In this document: positions 4,918 through 5,072 of the stretch, in pieces
Numbering within the stretch: the first letter of the stretch is position 1
Layout of the letters: each line of letters opens with the position of its first letter
NCBI GenBank assembly: GCA_002403895.1
Contig: DHIQ01000004.1
Span: forward strand, 1-5,072
Origin: Candidatus Neomicrothrix sp. UBA4742
Lineage (GTDB): Bacteria; Actinomycetota; Acidimicrobiia; Acidimicrobiales; Acidimicrobilacustridaceae
DNA: 5,072 nucleotides
Direction: 5' to 3'
Notes under the pieces: generated by a model
The model's database searches: none
Told to the model about the DNA's origin: nothing
Seen by the model: only the letters and a program-made list of their open reading frames with translations
Made by a program: the position numbers and the translations under genes

Positions 4918-5072
4918 ATGAGAGGGGCCGCCATCCCGTCTATCTGATCGGGCCCTCCTCGGTCGGTAAGTCCGACCTTGCCGAGGCGGTCGCGCTCGAG
5001 CTCGGCGTCAAGAGCCGCGACTCCGACCACGAGCTCAAAGAGCCCGGCCTGCGGGACTGGTCGAAGGTTCGG
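4918..5072 (+). CDS. Shikimate-kinase-like P-loop protein, 5' portion only, start codon unresolved
   Basis: The readable frame (open from 4905 to the right edge) encodes HPVYLIGPSSVGKSDLAEAV and continues through ALELGVKSRDSDHELKEPGL. GPSSVGKS (4950-4973) is a Walker A nucleotide-binding loop after a hydrophobic strand. The DSD about 23 residues later matches the substrate/Mg-binding aspartates of shikimate kinase (AroK) and related small-molecule kinases. The true substrate cannot be told from about 50 residues. The frame has no ATG, GTG or TTG between the upstream TAA (4902) and the P-loop. ATG 4918 is well placed after AGGAG (4905-4909) but is in another frame, which stops at 4945-4947. 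One extra base in the GGGG run at 4924-4927 would join them, so an indel or sequencing error is the likeliest explanation. The first base given assumes that ATG. Confidence 0.6.

Noticed and set aside
4461..5030. 189-codon minus-strand open frame
   Set aside because: It is antisense to the DUF1918 gene and the P-loop frame, both of which have recognisable domains; its Leu/Arg/Gly repetition mirrors the Lys/Ala tail.

Overview
This is a GC-rich bacterial window. The best guess is an actinomycetote, possibly an uncultured lineage known only from assembled genomes. The reasons are uniformly G/C-ending codons, a DUF1918 protein, a sigma/membrane-protein pair of the kind common in Actinobacteria, a GTG start, and at least one gene that looks leaderless. 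No rRNA, tRNA, CRISPR array, insertion sequence or prophage gene is visible.

Left half, minus strand (about 1-1960), reading right to left: a sigma-70-type factor that keeps only its promoter -35-binding domain (sigma-4); a small single-pass membrane protein in the usual anti-sigma position, whose reading frame appears to shift in a run of six Gs; and, two bases after its inferred stop, a large DedA-PAP2 membrane fusion that leaves the window at its left edge. The sigma and anti-sigma genes look damaged, or the assembly carries small indels. The DedA-PAP2 frame is intact with every PAP2 catalytic motif present.

Middle, plus strand (2013-3166): an Mth938-domain protein (116 aa), followed 32 bases later by a TSUP (TauE/SafE-type) anion exporter of 256 aa. 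The Mth938 gene starts about 50 bases from where the sigma reading frame breaks off, so the missing sigma N-terminus was probably lost in a rearrangement there.

Right half, plus strand (3167-5072): about 480 bases with no recognisable gene; a leader with a candidate extended -10 and two small hairpins; a zinc-ribbon protein (107 aa); an unassigned 78-aa frame whose start overlaps the zinc-ribbon stop (TGATG); a hairpin-containing gap; a DUF1918 protein with a long basic, histone-H1-like tail; and the first 50 or so codons of a shikimate-kinase-like P-loop protein. That last frame has no normal start codon.

I do not see a clear undescribed defence or mobile system. The points most worth a second look are the basic-tailed DUF1918 protein with its in-gene 12-bp tandem repeat, the three probable frame or start breaks (sigma, anti-sigma-like, kinase), and the structured leaders of the zinc-ribbon and DUF1918 genes.
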